Source: Pedobacter panaciterrae
GTDB lineage: Bacteria > Bacteroidota > Bacteroidia > Sphingobacteriales > Sphingobacteriaceae
NCBI RefSeq assembly: GCF_013204795.1
Contig: NZ_JABMKW010000016.1
Span: 186,001 to 250,000 of the forward strand
Length of the DNA stretch: 64,000 nucleotides
Reading direction: 5' to 3'
Part shown: positions 40,315 through 49,854 of the stretch, piece by piece
Position numbering within the stretch: position 1 is the first letter of the stretch
Layout of the letters: each line of letters begins with the position of its first letter
Made by a program: the position numbers and the translations under genes
Notes under the pieces: generated by a model
What the model was told of the DNA's origin: nothing
The model's input: only the letters and a program-made list of their open reading frames with translations
The model's database searches: none

Positions 40315-41616
40315 ATGAAGCGAATAAACCATTTAATGGCCAACTCGAAACTCTTCTTTATTATCTGGTGTATGCTTGCCGCCTTTGGCACTTACTTTTG
40401 CATGTATGCTTTTAGAAAACCTTTTACCAATGGAACCTATACAGGGATAACACTCTGGGATCTTGATTACAAAGCGATCCTAATAATTGCGCAGCTTATG
40501 GGCTATATGCTTTCTAAGGTAATGGGCATAAAGGTAATTTCGGAGCTTAAGGCATCTGGCAGAAAAAAACTAATCATTTTTCTTATTCTTTTTGCGGAGG
40601 CGGCACTCCTTCTTTTTGGAGCAGTACCGCAGCCCTACAATTTCTTTTTTCTGTTTTTAAATGGCCTTCCACTCGGCATGGTTTGGGGAATTGTGTTTAG
40701 CTATCTGGAAGGCAGGCGCTTTACAGAAACACTGGCCATGGGATTAAGCATTAGCCTGATCTTTTCATCGGGGATGATCAAAACAATCTATTTTACCGTA
40801 CATGAATGGGTACCACTGGTCTCGGAATTCTGGATGCCTGCATTGATAGGCGTACTTTTCTTACCGCTGTTTCTCACTTTTGTCTGGATGCTTTCGGTGA
40901 TTCCAGAACCCACTGAAACCGACAAGCTATTGCGTGTTGAACGTTTACCGATGAACGCTGAGGATAAACGTTCGGTGATGGCAGAATTTGGCTTCGCGAT
41001 TTTTGGCATTGGTTTGATCTATATGATGCTGACCACCATGAGGGATTTTAGGGATAATTTTTCTGTCGAGATCTGGAATGAAATAGATATTCATTGGGAT
41101 AAGGGTGTATTATCATTAACAGAAACGATTTCCGGAATTATCGTTTTAATTGCCATAGGTAGTCTTTCGATGATACGCAACAACATACGCGGTTTTTGGG
41201 CTACGCAATATCTGATTGCCCTTGGCCTTGTACTTAGTGGTGGTAGTACCCTGTTTTTCCAACTGCATCTGATAAGTCCTTTTTGGTGGATGTTACTGGT
41301 AGGAATGGGGATGTTTTTAGCTTACACTCCTATTCAGGTAGTGCTGTTCGATAGGATGATCGCTTTATTTAAGATCAAGGCCAATGCGGGATTTTTTGTT
41401 TACATCTGTGACTCGGCAGGATACCTGGGCAGCGTATTCTTACTGCTTTACAAAGAATTTTTCATGAAGGATTTAAGCTGGTGCAAGGTATTGATTCGGT
41501 TCAGCTATACACTTACAGTGGTTTGCCTGATCCTATTGGTTATGGTATCTGTATTTTTTAACCGTAAAATTGGCATTAAAGGTCCGATTACCGGGGTATT
41601 AGACAGAAAGGTTTAA
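40315..41616 (+). CDS. DUF5690-family MFS-like membrane transporter
   Basis: A 433-aa integral membrane protein with about eleven to twelve helices, starting MKRINHLMANSKLFFIIWCM and containing an MFS-like FCMYAFRKPFTNGTY near the N terminus. The C-terminal half has FLAYTPIQVVLFDRMIALF and NAGFFVYICDSAGYLGS. It resembles the DUF5690 family. It ends the phosphonate cluster, 32 bp after the flavoenzyme gene, and is the natural candidate for the inner-membrane step after SusC/SusD uptake. No ABC-type PhnCDE or AEP-binding protein is present in the window, which supports that idea. Substrate specificity is inferred. Confidence 0.82.
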   Translation: MKRINHLMANSKLFFIIWCMLAAFGTYFCMYAFRKPFTNGTYTGITLWDLDYKAILIIAQLMGYMLSKVMGIKVISELKASGRKKLIIFLILFAEAALLLFGAVPQPYNFFFLFLNGLPLGMVWGIVFSYLEGRRFTETLAMGLSISLIFSSGMIKTIYFTVHEWVPLVSEFWMPALIGVLFLPLFLTFVWMLSVIPEPTETDKLLRVERLPMNAEDKRSVMAEFGFAIFGIGLIYMMLTTMRDFRDNFSVEIWNEIDIHWDKGVLSLTETISGIIVLIAIGSLSMIRNNIRGFWATQYLIALGLVLSGGSTLFFQLHLISPFWWMLLVGMGMFLAYTPIQVVLFDRMIALFKIKANAGFFVYICDSAGYLGSVFLLLYKEFFMKDLSWCKVLIRFSYTLTVVCLILLVMVSVFFNRKIGIKGPITGVLDRKV

Positions 41617-41635
41617 AACTGGAGCATAACTCCTC

Positions 41636-41733
41636 ATTCCTAGAAACCGAGTGATCTCTTGGTTATGCTAATTGCGTAGTAGCTAATTCATAGTCAAGAG
41701 GTCTCTACTGTTCTCGAGATGAAGACAGGTTAT
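41636..41733. other. Convergent intergenic region with inverted repeat
   Basis: AGCATAAC and GTTATGCT form an 8-bp inverted repeat between the convergent DUF5690 and PAP2 genes, with weaker nested pairing. CTCGAGATGAAGAC at 41713 resembles the repeat motif at 26853 and 29497. A bidirectional terminator is possible but no clear T-run follows. Confidence 0.3.
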
Positions 41734-42486
41734 TTAAAACTGGCCAGATAAAGAAAAGCCGTAAGCCTTGTTTTGATACATGGGCACCACATTAAAATTA
41801 GAAGCTTGCTTACCCATGATCAGCTTTTTTAAATGTGGGTATACCAGGTAACTTATTTTGGTTGACAAAATACCGAAGCCTGCTCCTGCTACCACATCAC
41901 TAACCCAATGCCTGTTGTTGTATAATCTAAAAACACCTGTAGCACCGGCAACGGCATATCCGGCATACCCTATCCACGGCGATACATCTTTATATTCCTG
42001 TTTTAAAAACTCCGCTGCCGCAAATGATGTTGCGGTATGCCCCGAAGGGAATGAGTTGTTGGTACTGCCATCAGGACGAAGCCTGTTTGTAGTAGATTTA
42101 ACAATAAGTGTAGAGGCTTTCATTAATCCAAAAGAGATTGCATAAATACCTGTAGCATCTGCCAGATTATGTCGGCCTTTTACACCCGATAGATTTAAGG
42201 CATAAACCGCCGCTGCGGGAGCATATTGCATAAAATTATCGGCATGTACGGAAAAGAAAGGGTGATCTTCCTGTAATTCATTACGGGTACTTACATCCAG
42301 GTCGTGTACAAAATTATTACCACCTCCCATTGCTCCGTATGCAAGAAACACCGCCGGAATGATAAAAGGTGCAACTTTAAAGGTATTCTTTTTTTGAGGC
42401 AGGGAGTCTGTTTGACCGGAGTACTGCGCGAAACTGCAAAAAGGTAAACAAAGGACAATTACAAAGCCGTACTTCATCTTAAACAT
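41734..42486 (-). CDS. Exported PAP2-superfamily phosphatase
   Basis: This protein of about 250 aa has a signal peptide (CLPFCSFAQ cleavage region) and the three PAP2 motifs: KSTTNRLRPDG (K-x6-RP), PSGHTATSF (PSGH) and NNRHWVSDVVAGA (R-x5-H-x3-D). It should dephosphorylate a lipid phosphate or lipid A at the outer face of the inner membrane. The upstream in-frame start at 42513 is a TTG, so I chose the ATG at 42486 (MFKMKYGF); the ATG at 42477 is also possible. It follows the histidine kinase by 29 bp and is the last gene of the block, suggesting control by that two-component system. Confidence 0.9.
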   Translation of the reverse strand: MFKMKYGFVIVLCLPFCSFAQYSGQTDSLPQKKNTFKVAPFIIPAVFLAYGAMGGGNNFVHDLDVSTRNELQEDHPFFSVHADNFMQYAPAAAVYALNLSGVKGRHNLADATGIYAISFGLMKASTLIVKSTTNRLRPDGSTNNSFPSGHTATSFAAAEFLKQEYKDVSPWIGYAGYAVAGATGVFRLYNNRHWVSDVVAGAGFGILSTKISYLVYPHLKKLIMGKQASNFNVVPMYQNKAYGFSLSGQF

Positions 42487-42515
42487 CTTCTTATTTATTA
42501 AATTCTTAATCAAAA

Positions 42516-43808
42516 CTAAACACCAAATTTGGAGTAACTCTGAAGTTCCCCTTCTAAAAAACTCACCGTAAAAATGTGTTGTGAATTCTGATAAGCATAA
42601 TTTAACTTAAAATGATATAAGTTGCAAATTTGATTGGATATAGCAAGGCCCAGGCCCATTCCTTCTGAGGCAGTATTTTTATAGAATCTTTCAAAAACCT
42701 TATCTGCAATCAACGCTGTATCTAAACTGGTATTACTAACGATAAGTTGGCTATCATTTAATTGAATAAAGATCTGGCCGTCTTTATAGTTATGACGGAT
42801 GGCATTACTAAGCAGGTTATTGATCAACATATCTGCAAGATGCTTGTTCATATTGATCTGCTTGTGAGCAAGGTCTGTTCTAAGGTTTATGTTATGCAGT
42901 TGAAGCAGCTCCTGGAATTGTCTTGTTTTTTGCCTGATCAAGTTATCCAGCGGAATCGTTTCCTGATCTGCTATCAGATTATTCTCGATCTTGGCAAGCA
43001 TCAGTAAGGTTTGGTTAAGACGAGATAACTTGCCCACTGCAACATAAATATCTTCTATAAGTTCGCCTTGCGAATCACTGAATGTTTCTGTTTGGATCAG
43101 TGTATCTAGTTTGGAATTTATTACTGCCAGAGGAGTCATCATTTCATGAGATGCATTGTCTGTAAAACTCTTCAATTCCCTGTAATCTTGTTTTACACGC
43201 AAGGACATGGTTGCAACTGCCGTATTTAACTCTGCAAATTCATCGATTTTGGTTGACTCTATTCTGATGTCATTTTTATCTGCCAGATTAAAGGCTTTCA
43301 TCTGTAGCAGTATCCCATAAAAAGGCTTCCAGATATTATTGAGTATAAACCTATTGATTAACAACAGGGTTATTAGAAGCAAAATAGTTACGCTAAGGGT
43401 TATTAAAACTATTATTCTGACCAGGTCTTCAGACTCTACTCTTGATTTTGTTACCGTAACAGAATACAGTTTCCCGCTTACTTTTACAGTACTGATAAGG
43501 CTTCTGCCAGGTTCTATCTTTTGTGCAGATTCATTAAAATAGTCATTATAGAAATACCTGCGTTCAAAATCACGCTCAGGATCTATCAGGTGATAGCTTA
43601 CTTTCTGCTCTTTAAAACTACCTGCCTGTGGCAATTTGCCATTGGCTTGCACATAGGCAACAATTTCATCTTCTTCGATTTCCAGATCCCTATCCAACTG
43701 ATCTGTCAGGATATAATGGATTACCGAATAATAGATTACCCCAGTAAATACAAAAACAATAATAGAGGCAATTAAGGTGACCCTGTTATATTTTGCGGAT
43801 AACTTCAT
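42516..43808 (-). CDS. Sensor histidine kinase
   Basis: A 430-aa kinase with membrane helices at about 9-31 and 129-153 flanking a short periplasmic sensor domain. A HAMP-like linker is followed by the HisKA box FTDNASHEMMTPLAVINSK. The ATPase domain has NNLLSNAIRHN (N-box), a shortened DNG region and GMGLGLAISNQI (G2). The start codon overlaps the stop of the response regulator by 4 bp (ATGA), so they are a pair. The D-box is poorly conserved (LIVSNTSLDT), as in other kinases of this type in the phylum. The signal is unknown; the neighbouring pump and lipid phosphatase suggest envelope or antimicrobial stress. Confidence 0.92.
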   Translation of the reverse strand: MKLSAKYNRVTLIASIIVFVFTGVIYYSVIHYILTDQLDRDLEIEEDEIVAYVQANGKLPQAGSFKEQKVSYHLIDPERDFERRYFYNDYFNESAQKIEPGRSLISTVKVSGKLYSVTVTKSRVESEDLVRIIVLITLSVTILLLITLLLINRFILNNIWKPFYGILLQMKAFNLADKNDIRIESTKIDEFAELNTAVATMSLRVKQDYRELKSFTDNASHEMMTPLAVINSKLDTLIQTETFSDSQGELIEDIYVAVGKLSRLNQTLLMLAKIENNLIADQETIPLDNLIRQKTRQFQELLQLHNINLRTDLAHKQINMNKHLADMLINNLLSNAIRHNYKDGQIFIQLNDSQLIVSNTSLDTALIADKVFERFYKNTASEGMGLGLAISNQICNLYHFKLNYAYQNSQHIFTVSFLEGELQSYSKFGV

Positions 43809-44482
43809 ACATTTTCAAATTTGTAGCCTACACCATACATAGATTTGATGTAATCTTTGCATCCTGCTTCTACCAGCTTTTTCCGTAGGTTTTTAATGTG
43901 GGTATAAATGAAATCGAAATGATCGGAAAGGTCAATCTCATCACCCCATAAGTGCTCTGCTATTGCACTTTTGGTAGTTACCTTGTTATGATTTGCAATA
44001 AAATAAACAAGTAGATCATATTCCTTACGGGTAAGGATTAACACATTATCTCCTATCTTCACACTCATTGCCTGCGTATCAATATGTATTTCATTAAAAG
44101 TGATAATGTTGCTGCCATTATAACTTTTTCTGCGCACTATTGCTGTTACCCTTGCTTTAAGTTCCGACAGGTGAAAGGGCTTTACAAGGTAATCATCAGC
44201 ACCAAGGTTCAATCCATCAAGCTTATCATCAAGCGAATGCCTTGCAGAAATGATAAGTACCCCGTCTTTTTTATTGATCTTTTTAATTGCACGCAGAATC
44301 TCCATCCCATCGCCGCCCGGTAGTGTTAAATCTAAAAGAATACAATCATAATTATAGATGTTAACTTTCTCTATTGCCGATTTATAGTCTGCTGCGGTTT
44401 CGCAAATATTACCTTCATCTGTAAAATAAGTGATAATACTTTCGCGCAATGAGCTTTCATCTTCTATCAATAATATTTTCAT
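43805..44482 (-). CDS. OmpR-family response regulator
   Basis: A 225-aa regulator. The receiver domain has Asp8 and the phospho-acceptor Asp51 (CILLDLTLPGGDG) and Lys at KPFHLSELKARV. The winged-helix DNA-binding domain (about 128-224) has LTRKEYDLLVYF and the C-terminal YIKSMYGVGYKFENV. It is 32 bp downstream of the RND permease gene and overlaps the kinase start, so it may be co-transcribed with the pump it probably controls. No operator was recognised. Confidence 0.95.
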   Translation of the reverse strand: MKILLIEDESSLRESIITYFTDEGNICETAADYKSAIEKVNIYNYDCILLDLTLPGGDGMEILRAIKKINKKDGVLIISARHSLDDKLDGLNLGADDYLVKPFHLSELKARVTAIVRRKSYNGSNIITFNEIHIDTQAMSVKIGDNVLILTRKEYDLLVYFIANHNKVTTKSAIAEHLWGDEIDLSDHFDFIYTHIKNLRKKLVEAGCKDYIKSMYGVGYKFENV

Positions 44483-44514
44483 TCTGGAGATGTTAAAAAA
44501 TTAAATGTAGTAAA

Positions 44515-47500
44515 TTAATAAGGCAGTTTATGGTCTTTATAGAGTAAGTTTATCATGCTGGGCAAAACGATAAGCAGTAAGGGCATAGCAACAATAAAAC
44601 CACCAATAACAGCTATTGCCAATGGCTGATGGAGTTGCGCCCCGGCTCCAATACCCAATGCAAGAGGCATCAGTGCAATTATAGCTCCGAGAGCCGTCAT
44701 TAATTTTGGACGTAATCGCGTTGAAATGGCATAAACAATGGCATCCTGAACTTTATTTTCCCTACAGGACTCTTTAAACTGCAGGAAGGTAAAAATTGCA
44801 TTTTCGCCTATTATACCTATGATCATAATCAGGCCTGTATAGCTCCCCACGTTTAGGGCCGTATGAGTTAAAAACAATGCCAAATAACTACCTGAAATAC
44901 CCAAGACAGCTATAAATAATATAACAGTAGCAATTTTAAAATCTTTAAACAGAAATAAAATAACGGCAAATACAAGCAAGCTTGAGGAAACCAGGATCAC
45001 AAGGAGTTCTTTAAAAGATTGCTGTTGCTCTGCATAAGCGCCACCATATTCGATATGATAACCGGCAGGCAAATGAATACTGTTTGAAACCTGCTGCCGG
45101 ATATCCTGAATTGTGGTTCCAAGATCCCTGTTTTCAAGACGGGCCGTTACTACACCCATTGCCTGCAGATTCTCCCGTTCAACCTCTGCTTCTCCGGCAT
45201 TTATATCGATAATTGCCAGATTAGTGATTGGTACCAACTTACCATCGGGCAAGAATATCTGCATTGATTTAATTCCTTCTACATTATATTTTCTGCTGTT
45301 TGGATAAATAAGCCTGATGGTTGAGAGTTGTTCTTTTTCGAGAACAGCGCCAGCAGGATTTCCTTCTAAAGCCATTTGCAATTGATACTGAAAATCGGCT
45401 ACACTGATACCGTATTGCGCAAGCTGGCTATAAATGGGCCTCACATCAATAGAGGGCCCGGCTATGATAACGCCATCAAATACATCCGCAGCACCCTTAA
45501 CCTCAGAGACAATAGCAGCAACAGCTTTAGAAAGGGTCGTAAGCTTTGAGTGATTGTCTCCAAAGATTTTAATTTCTACGGGCTGGGTTGAACTCATAAG
45601 ATCGCCAAGCATGTCGCCAATTACCTGTCCGAAATCTATTTCGAGAGAGGGTTGGCTAGCAGTTATCTTATTACGGATTTCGCTTATCACCTCTTGAGTT
45701 GTTCTGCTGCGTTCTTTTTTAAGCTGAATAAGGTAGTCTCCATTATTAGGCTCCGTTATAAAGAAGCCCATTTGAGTACCTGTTCTTCTGGAATAAGTTT
45801 CTACATCAGGAATTTTTATAATGATCTGCTCTACTTCTTTCAACATCCTGTCGGTTTCCTGAAGAGAGGTTCCCGGCGGAGATTTGTAATCGAGTACAAT
45901 ACTACCTTCATCCATCTCAGGTAGAAATCCTGTTTGGAGTTTTGGCAGTATGAATATAATAACTAGAATAAGTACCACTATTGCCGCAAAACTGAACATC
46001 GGTTTTTTGATAAACCACATTACCCATGCCTGATTTTTCACAGTATGGACTTGGGTTTGTTTTCTTCCCGAAGGTTTTACCTGTTTACCTAAAAGCAGGT
46101 ATACTACAGGCAAACAGATCCAGGTAACAAAAAAAGAACAAATCAAAGCAATGATCATGGTGTTGGTCATCACTTTGAAATAGGCACCAGCTACTCCTGT
46201 CATCAGTAAGAAAGGAATAAAAATAACTATAGTACTAAGTGATGAGCCCAGCATCGCCTGAAAAAGATATCGGATTGCTTTATGAACCAGATCATCGCTT
46301 TCCAGCTCCGGATATTCCTCATGAGTTCGATGAATTTGCTCCACTACTACAATTGCATCATCTATAATTAAACCTATTGCGGCAGCAATAGCCCCAAGAG
46401 TCATTATATTTAGGGTATAACCAATGCTATATAATACAATTACCGTTAGACAAAGCGTTAGCGGAATGGTAATAAGAATAGTACTGCTGGCTCTTAATGA
46501 CCTCAAAAAGATGATTGCAACAATAATTGCAAGGCCTAAGCCTATCCAAAGGCTATCGGCTACACTTTTCACAGAATCGTTAACAAAATCGGCCTGTATG
46601 TAATAAGGCTTGATGCCTACTCCAGGAGGTAAAATGCTTTGTAAAAGCTTAATTTTTTTCTCCATCTCCTGAGTAAGGGTAATCAGATTGGCCTCGGGCT
46701 GTTTAATAACCGCAATCAATACAGCATCATGACCATTTGCATTGATTTTGGTATACTCTACCCCTTCTTGTATGCTTACCCTGGCGATATCTTTAATTTG
46801 GATAGCTCTATGTCCGTTATTGCTAACAACAACATCTTCCAAATCCGACATGGTTGTTACAGCTGCATCTGTAATGGTTAAGTACAATAGTTTATAATCT
46901 GAAAGATATCCGTTTGAGCGGATGAAATTGGTTTGACTTAAAGCAGTATTTACCTGCTGAGGAGTGAGGTTGAGCGAACTCATTTTATTTTTATCCAGTT
47001 CAACCCAGTACTCCTTAGCCTTTCCGCCGCTCACACGCACTTCCGCCACTCCCTCAACCTGAGAAAGGAAAGGTTTGATGGTATAAATGGCTATTTGACG
47101 AAGTTCAATTGGATACTTACTATGACTTTCGAGTGTATAACCCATTACCGGTAATATGGAAGGGTTCATTTTTTCAACCGATATGTTGATATCAGGAGGC
47201 AGTGCGTTCCTGATCTGATTGATTCTGGATTCTATGCGTTGCTGGCTCAAGTCAATATCCGTATTCCAGTTCATAAACGCAGATATTTCGCAGCTCCCTC
47301 TACTTGTAGTACTTCTTACCAACTTTAGTCCGGGTACTTGCTTAACTGCGTTTTCAAGCGGTCTGGTAACTGTTACCATCATTCTGTCAACAGGCTGAAG
47401 GCCCGCATCAGCAATTATCTTTATTTTAGGAAATGTGATCTCCGGAAAAAGTGAAGTCTTTAGGTTCTCATAAGCAATAACACCACCAAACATAATTATG

Positions 47501-47550
47501 GTCAGAATTATTATAATTGGGTTTTTATGAGTCAGAAAGAAATTCTTCAT
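44515..47550 (-). CDS. RND-family efflux permease
   Basis: This 1011-aa inner-membrane pump has twelve helices: one at the N terminus, two clusters of large periplasmic loops and two groups of helices. The TM4 motif GLIIDDAIVVVEQIHR holds the essential Asp pair of the proton relay, and other family motifs include MDEGSIVLDYKSPPG and LRPKLMTALGAIIALMPLA. Length and motifs fit the HAE/HME superfamily (AcrB/CusA type). The first base group overlaps the MFP stop by 4 bp. With the adaptor and TolC genes upstream it forms a complete tripartite pump. Drug or metal preference is not decided by these motifs. Confidence 0.96.
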   Translation of the reverse strand: MKNFFLTHKNPIIIILTIIMFGGVIAYENLKTSLFPEITFPKIKIIADAGLQPVDRMMVTVTRPLENAVKQVPGLKLVRSTTSRGSCEISAFMNWNTDIDLSQQRIESRINQIRNALPPDINISVEKMNPSILPVMGYTLESHSKYPIELRQIAIYTIKPFLSQVEGVAEVRVSGGKAKEYWVELDKNKMSSLNLTPQQVNTALSQTNFIRSNGYLSDYKLLYLTITDAAVTTMSDLEDVVVSNNGHRAIQIKDIARVSIQEGVEYTKINANGHDAVLIAVIKQPEANLITLTQEMEKKIKLLQSILPPGVGIKPYYIQADFVNDSVKSVADSLWIGLGLAIIVAIIFLRSLRASSTILITIPLTLCLTVIVLYSIGYTLNIMTLGAIAAAIGLIIDDAIVVVEQIHRTHEEYPELESDDLVHKAIRYLFQAMLGSSLSTIVIFIPFLLMTGVAGAYFKVMTNTMIIALICSFFVTWICLPVVYLLLGKQVKPSGRKQTQVHTVKNQAWVMWFIKKPMFSFAAIVVLILVIIFILPKLQTGFLPEMDEGSIVLDYKSPPGTSLQETDRMLKEVEQIIIKIPDVETYSRRTGTQMGFFITEPNNGDYLIQLKKERSRTTQEVISEIRNKITASQPSLEIDFGQVIGDMLGDLMSSTQPVEIKIFGDNHSKLTTLSKAVAAIVSEVKGAADVFDGVIIAGPSIDVRPIYSQLAQYGISVADFQYQLQMALEGNPAGAVLEKEQLSTIRLIYPNSRKYNVEGIKSMQIFLPDGKLVPITNLAIIDINAGEAEVERENLQAMGVVTARLENRDLGTTIQDIRQQVSNSIHLPAGYHIEYGGAYAEQQQSFKELLVILVSSSLLVFAVILFLFKDFKIATVILFIAVLGISGSYLALFLTHTALNVGSYTGLIMIIGIIGENAIFTFLQFKESCRENKVQDAIVYAISTRLRPKLMTALGAIIALMPLALGIGAGAQLHQPLAIAVIGGFIVAMPLLLIVLPSMINLLYKDHKLPY

Positions 47551-48491
47551 TTGTGGTTGATCATAATTTTAGCCGTATCGGGTAAACCGTAATTACCAGT
47601 AAGAATGAACCTGTCATTAGGTTTAAATAAGGGGGATTTTATTTCAACATAACTTCCTGTTTCCAGCCCCTTCTGAATATTTACTTTTACCGCCGTAGTG
47701 TCATTCATTAGCTTCATTACCCAAAATTCATCCTGGGTTTCGTTAGTAAGAATGGATTCTTTGGGCAAAGCAATTGGATTTAGCGATTCTGATCGGACTA
47801 ATTTCACCTTAGCTATAAGCCCTTCTGGAATTACCTGTTGCGTTTTTACCTGAATGATGACCCTTTGGGTTTGCGATGCAGAATCGACCAAAGGCAGGGA
47901 ACGGCCCATTTTGCCAGCTAACTTTTGTCCGTCAGGTAATGTTACTTGTAATGCTTTTTGATTTTTAATGATTCCCGTTAGTTCATAAGGCAAATCCATA
48001 AGAAAAACAAAACTATTTAGGTTAGTGATTACTGCCAACTGCTCCCCTTCCTGTACATAATCGCCTTTTTGGTGACTTACCTCTCCTACAAAACCAGCTG
48101 TATTTGCCGTAATTCGGGTTAGGCCGGTAAACTTAAAACTAGGATCAAGGCTATTAATGGCATTCCCTATGCTTCTGGCCTCTTTGGTAATCACCGTAAA
48201 TAATGGTTGCCCTCCTTTTACATAGTCACCTTTTTTTACATTTACAGTTTGCAAATAGCCATTTGAGCTCGCCTTTATAATCCCTTTCTGTTGAAAGGTT
48301 GCCGTTGCATTTAATTCAATATAATCGCTTAATGGTGCATGGCTTATCTGGGTAACACTTACCGGAGTTTTTGGATCGGGTGTTTTATCCAACTCACGAT
48401 TATCCAATGTAGCGCTTGAGTTGCATGCACTCAGAATTAAGCAAATTGAAGCTAAACCCAATGTCACTGTATAATATGGCTTACTACTCAT
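47547..48491 (-). CDS. RND periplasmic adaptor lipoprotein (MFP)
   Basis: A 314-aa adaptor with a lipoprotein signal ending ILSACNSS (Cys at about residue 23). It has lipoyl-like halves (GYLQTVNVKKGDYVKGGQPL and AGFVGEVSHQKGDYVQEGEQ) with a short helical hairpin between them, then beta-barrel and membrane-proximal domains. The start chosen is the ATG at 48491 (MSSKPYYTV); the in-frame TTG at 48515 would overlap the TolC gene. It lies 11 bp after the TolC stop and overlaps the RND start, so the order outer-membrane factor, adaptor, pump is compact. Confidence 0.93.
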   Translation of the reverse strand: MSSKPYYTVTLGLASICLILSACNSSATLDNRELDKTPDPKTPVSVTQISHAPLSDYIELNATATFQQKGIIKASSNGYLQTVNVKKGDYVKGGQPLFTVITKEARSIGNAINSLDPSFKFTGLTRITANTAGFVGEVSHQKGDYVQEGEQLAVITNLNSFVFLMDLPYELTGIIKNQKALQVTLPDGQKLAGKMGRSLPLVDSASQTQRVIIQVKTQQVIPEGLIAKVKLVRSESLNPIALPKESILTNETQDEFWVMKLMNDTTAVKVNIQKGLETGSYVEIKSPLFKPNDRFILTGNYGLPDTAKIMINHK

Positions 48492-48502
48492 CTTTTTGTT
48501 TA

Positions 48503-49765
48503 CTAATTGTTCCAATAGTTTAGTTGATTAATTAGCTGAAGCCTGGATATATTAACCTGCCGAAGCATATATTGGGTATTGAGGTAATTATTTATGGCTA
48601 TTACATAATCTGCGATAGTGATGTCGCCTGTTTGCAGCAATTTGCTGTCTACATTTATCAAGCCCTCAGTGAATTTAATTTGCCTGGTAATTTTAGCCTG
48701 CAGCTCCTGGGTGCCTTGTAGTTGTTGAACAAGCTGATTAACCTGCTGCTGATACTGCCGGGTAAAAAATTGCAGATAATCTTGCCTCGTGTTTTCCTGT
48801 ATTTGAAGCTGTGTATGCTTCATTTTACGCTGACCACCATCATAAACCGGCACAGAAACACTAAAACCTACACTTGTTCCAAAATTTTTATATGGCTGTA
48901 GGATGAAGGATGAATTGTAGCCCCCATTTATATAAACACTTGCCTGCGGTTTGTAATTCAGATCAATCTGCTTTTTATCATTCAATAATTTTAAGCTATC
49001 TATTTTATAGCCTTTGATAAAAATACTATTACTTAATCCGGTAAGCTGTGTGGCTGTTAGTACGGGTTCTTGCAATACGGTAACACTAGTATCTATAATG
49101 CCACTCAAATAATTTAAACGCGCAAAATCATTCTTTAACTGTATGCTGGTTTGGCTCAGCTGCAATTCCTGCTGCTGCAAGGTAACCAGAAACGCAAGGT
49201 AATCTGCTTGTTTGTATACACTCTTTTGGGCAAGTACTTTTAACACCTTTTCTTCTTTTTGCAGGAGCTGATAAACTTCAAGATAAAAATCTCTTTGTTG
49301 CTGATCCGTATAGGTTGTTATGTATTGTTCGGTGATAGATTTTTTAATGTCTTGCCGGGAGATTTCTGAAGCCGCATTTATTGAATCAGAATGTAATATA
49401 ATTCCTTCTAACTGAATATCTCGTCTACTTTTACCGATAATATTCTGGTTTGCAGTGATCAGCGCATCGAATGTTTTGCCATTACTAAGCGCATTATCAT
49501 AACCATAACCGTTAATAACAGGCGCATAACTTCCTGTAGAACTGGCAGTAACCTGAGGCCTGTATCCGGCTCTTAGTATGGCACTGTCCATTTTATCAGA
49601 AAGCAGCTGATTCTTAAAATCTCTGAGCAAAGGACTAATGGTCAATGCTTTTTGAATGTAATCATCTACCTTTTTATGCTGTGCCTGACATAAAAATATC
49701 CCTCCGCTGTAACTTAAGAGTGTTAATAGCAAGATCGAAGATATTTCCCTTACGCCTTTTATCAT
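48503..49765 (-). CDS. TolC-family outer-membrane efflux protein
   Basis: This 420-aa protein has a signal peptide (about 1-28, ending FLCQA) and two TolC-like repeats of long alpha-helices separated by strands (for example YQLLQKEEKVLKVLAQKS and HTQLQIQENTRQDYLQF). The strand-forming segments STGSYAPVINGYG and SVPVYDGGQRK are typical of the outer-membrane barrel. It is the first gene of the tripartite pump, 89 bp after the ABC exporter gene and 11 bp before the adaptor. Unlike many TolC genes it precedes the adaptor and permease. Confidence 0.93.
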   Translation of the reverse strand: MIKGVREISSILLLTLLSYSGGIFLCQAQHKKVDDYIQKALTISPLLRDFKNQLLSDKMDSAILRAGYRPQVTASSTGSYAPVINGYGYDNALSNGKTFDALITANQNIIGKSRRDIQLEGIILHSDSINAASEISRQDIKKSITEQYITTYTDQQQRDFYLEVYQLLQKEEKVLKVLAQKSVYKQADYLAFLVTLQQQELQLSQTSIQLKNDFARLNYLSGIIDTSVTVLQEPVLTATQLTGLSNSIFIKGYKIDSLKLLNDKKQIDLNYKPQASVYINGGYNSSFILQPYKNFGTSVGFSVSVPVYDGGQRKMKHTQLQIQENTRQDYLQFFTRQYQQQVNQLVQQLQGTQELQAKITRQIKFTEGLINVDSKLLQTGDITIADYVIAINNYLNTQYMLRQVNISRLQLINQLNYWNN

Positions 49766-49854
49766 TTACAACCAGATTTTTCACTGTATGAATATGATAT
49801 AAAAGTAAAATCAGACTTTGAAGAAAATCTGTAGAGCTACCAGCAATATCCAGA

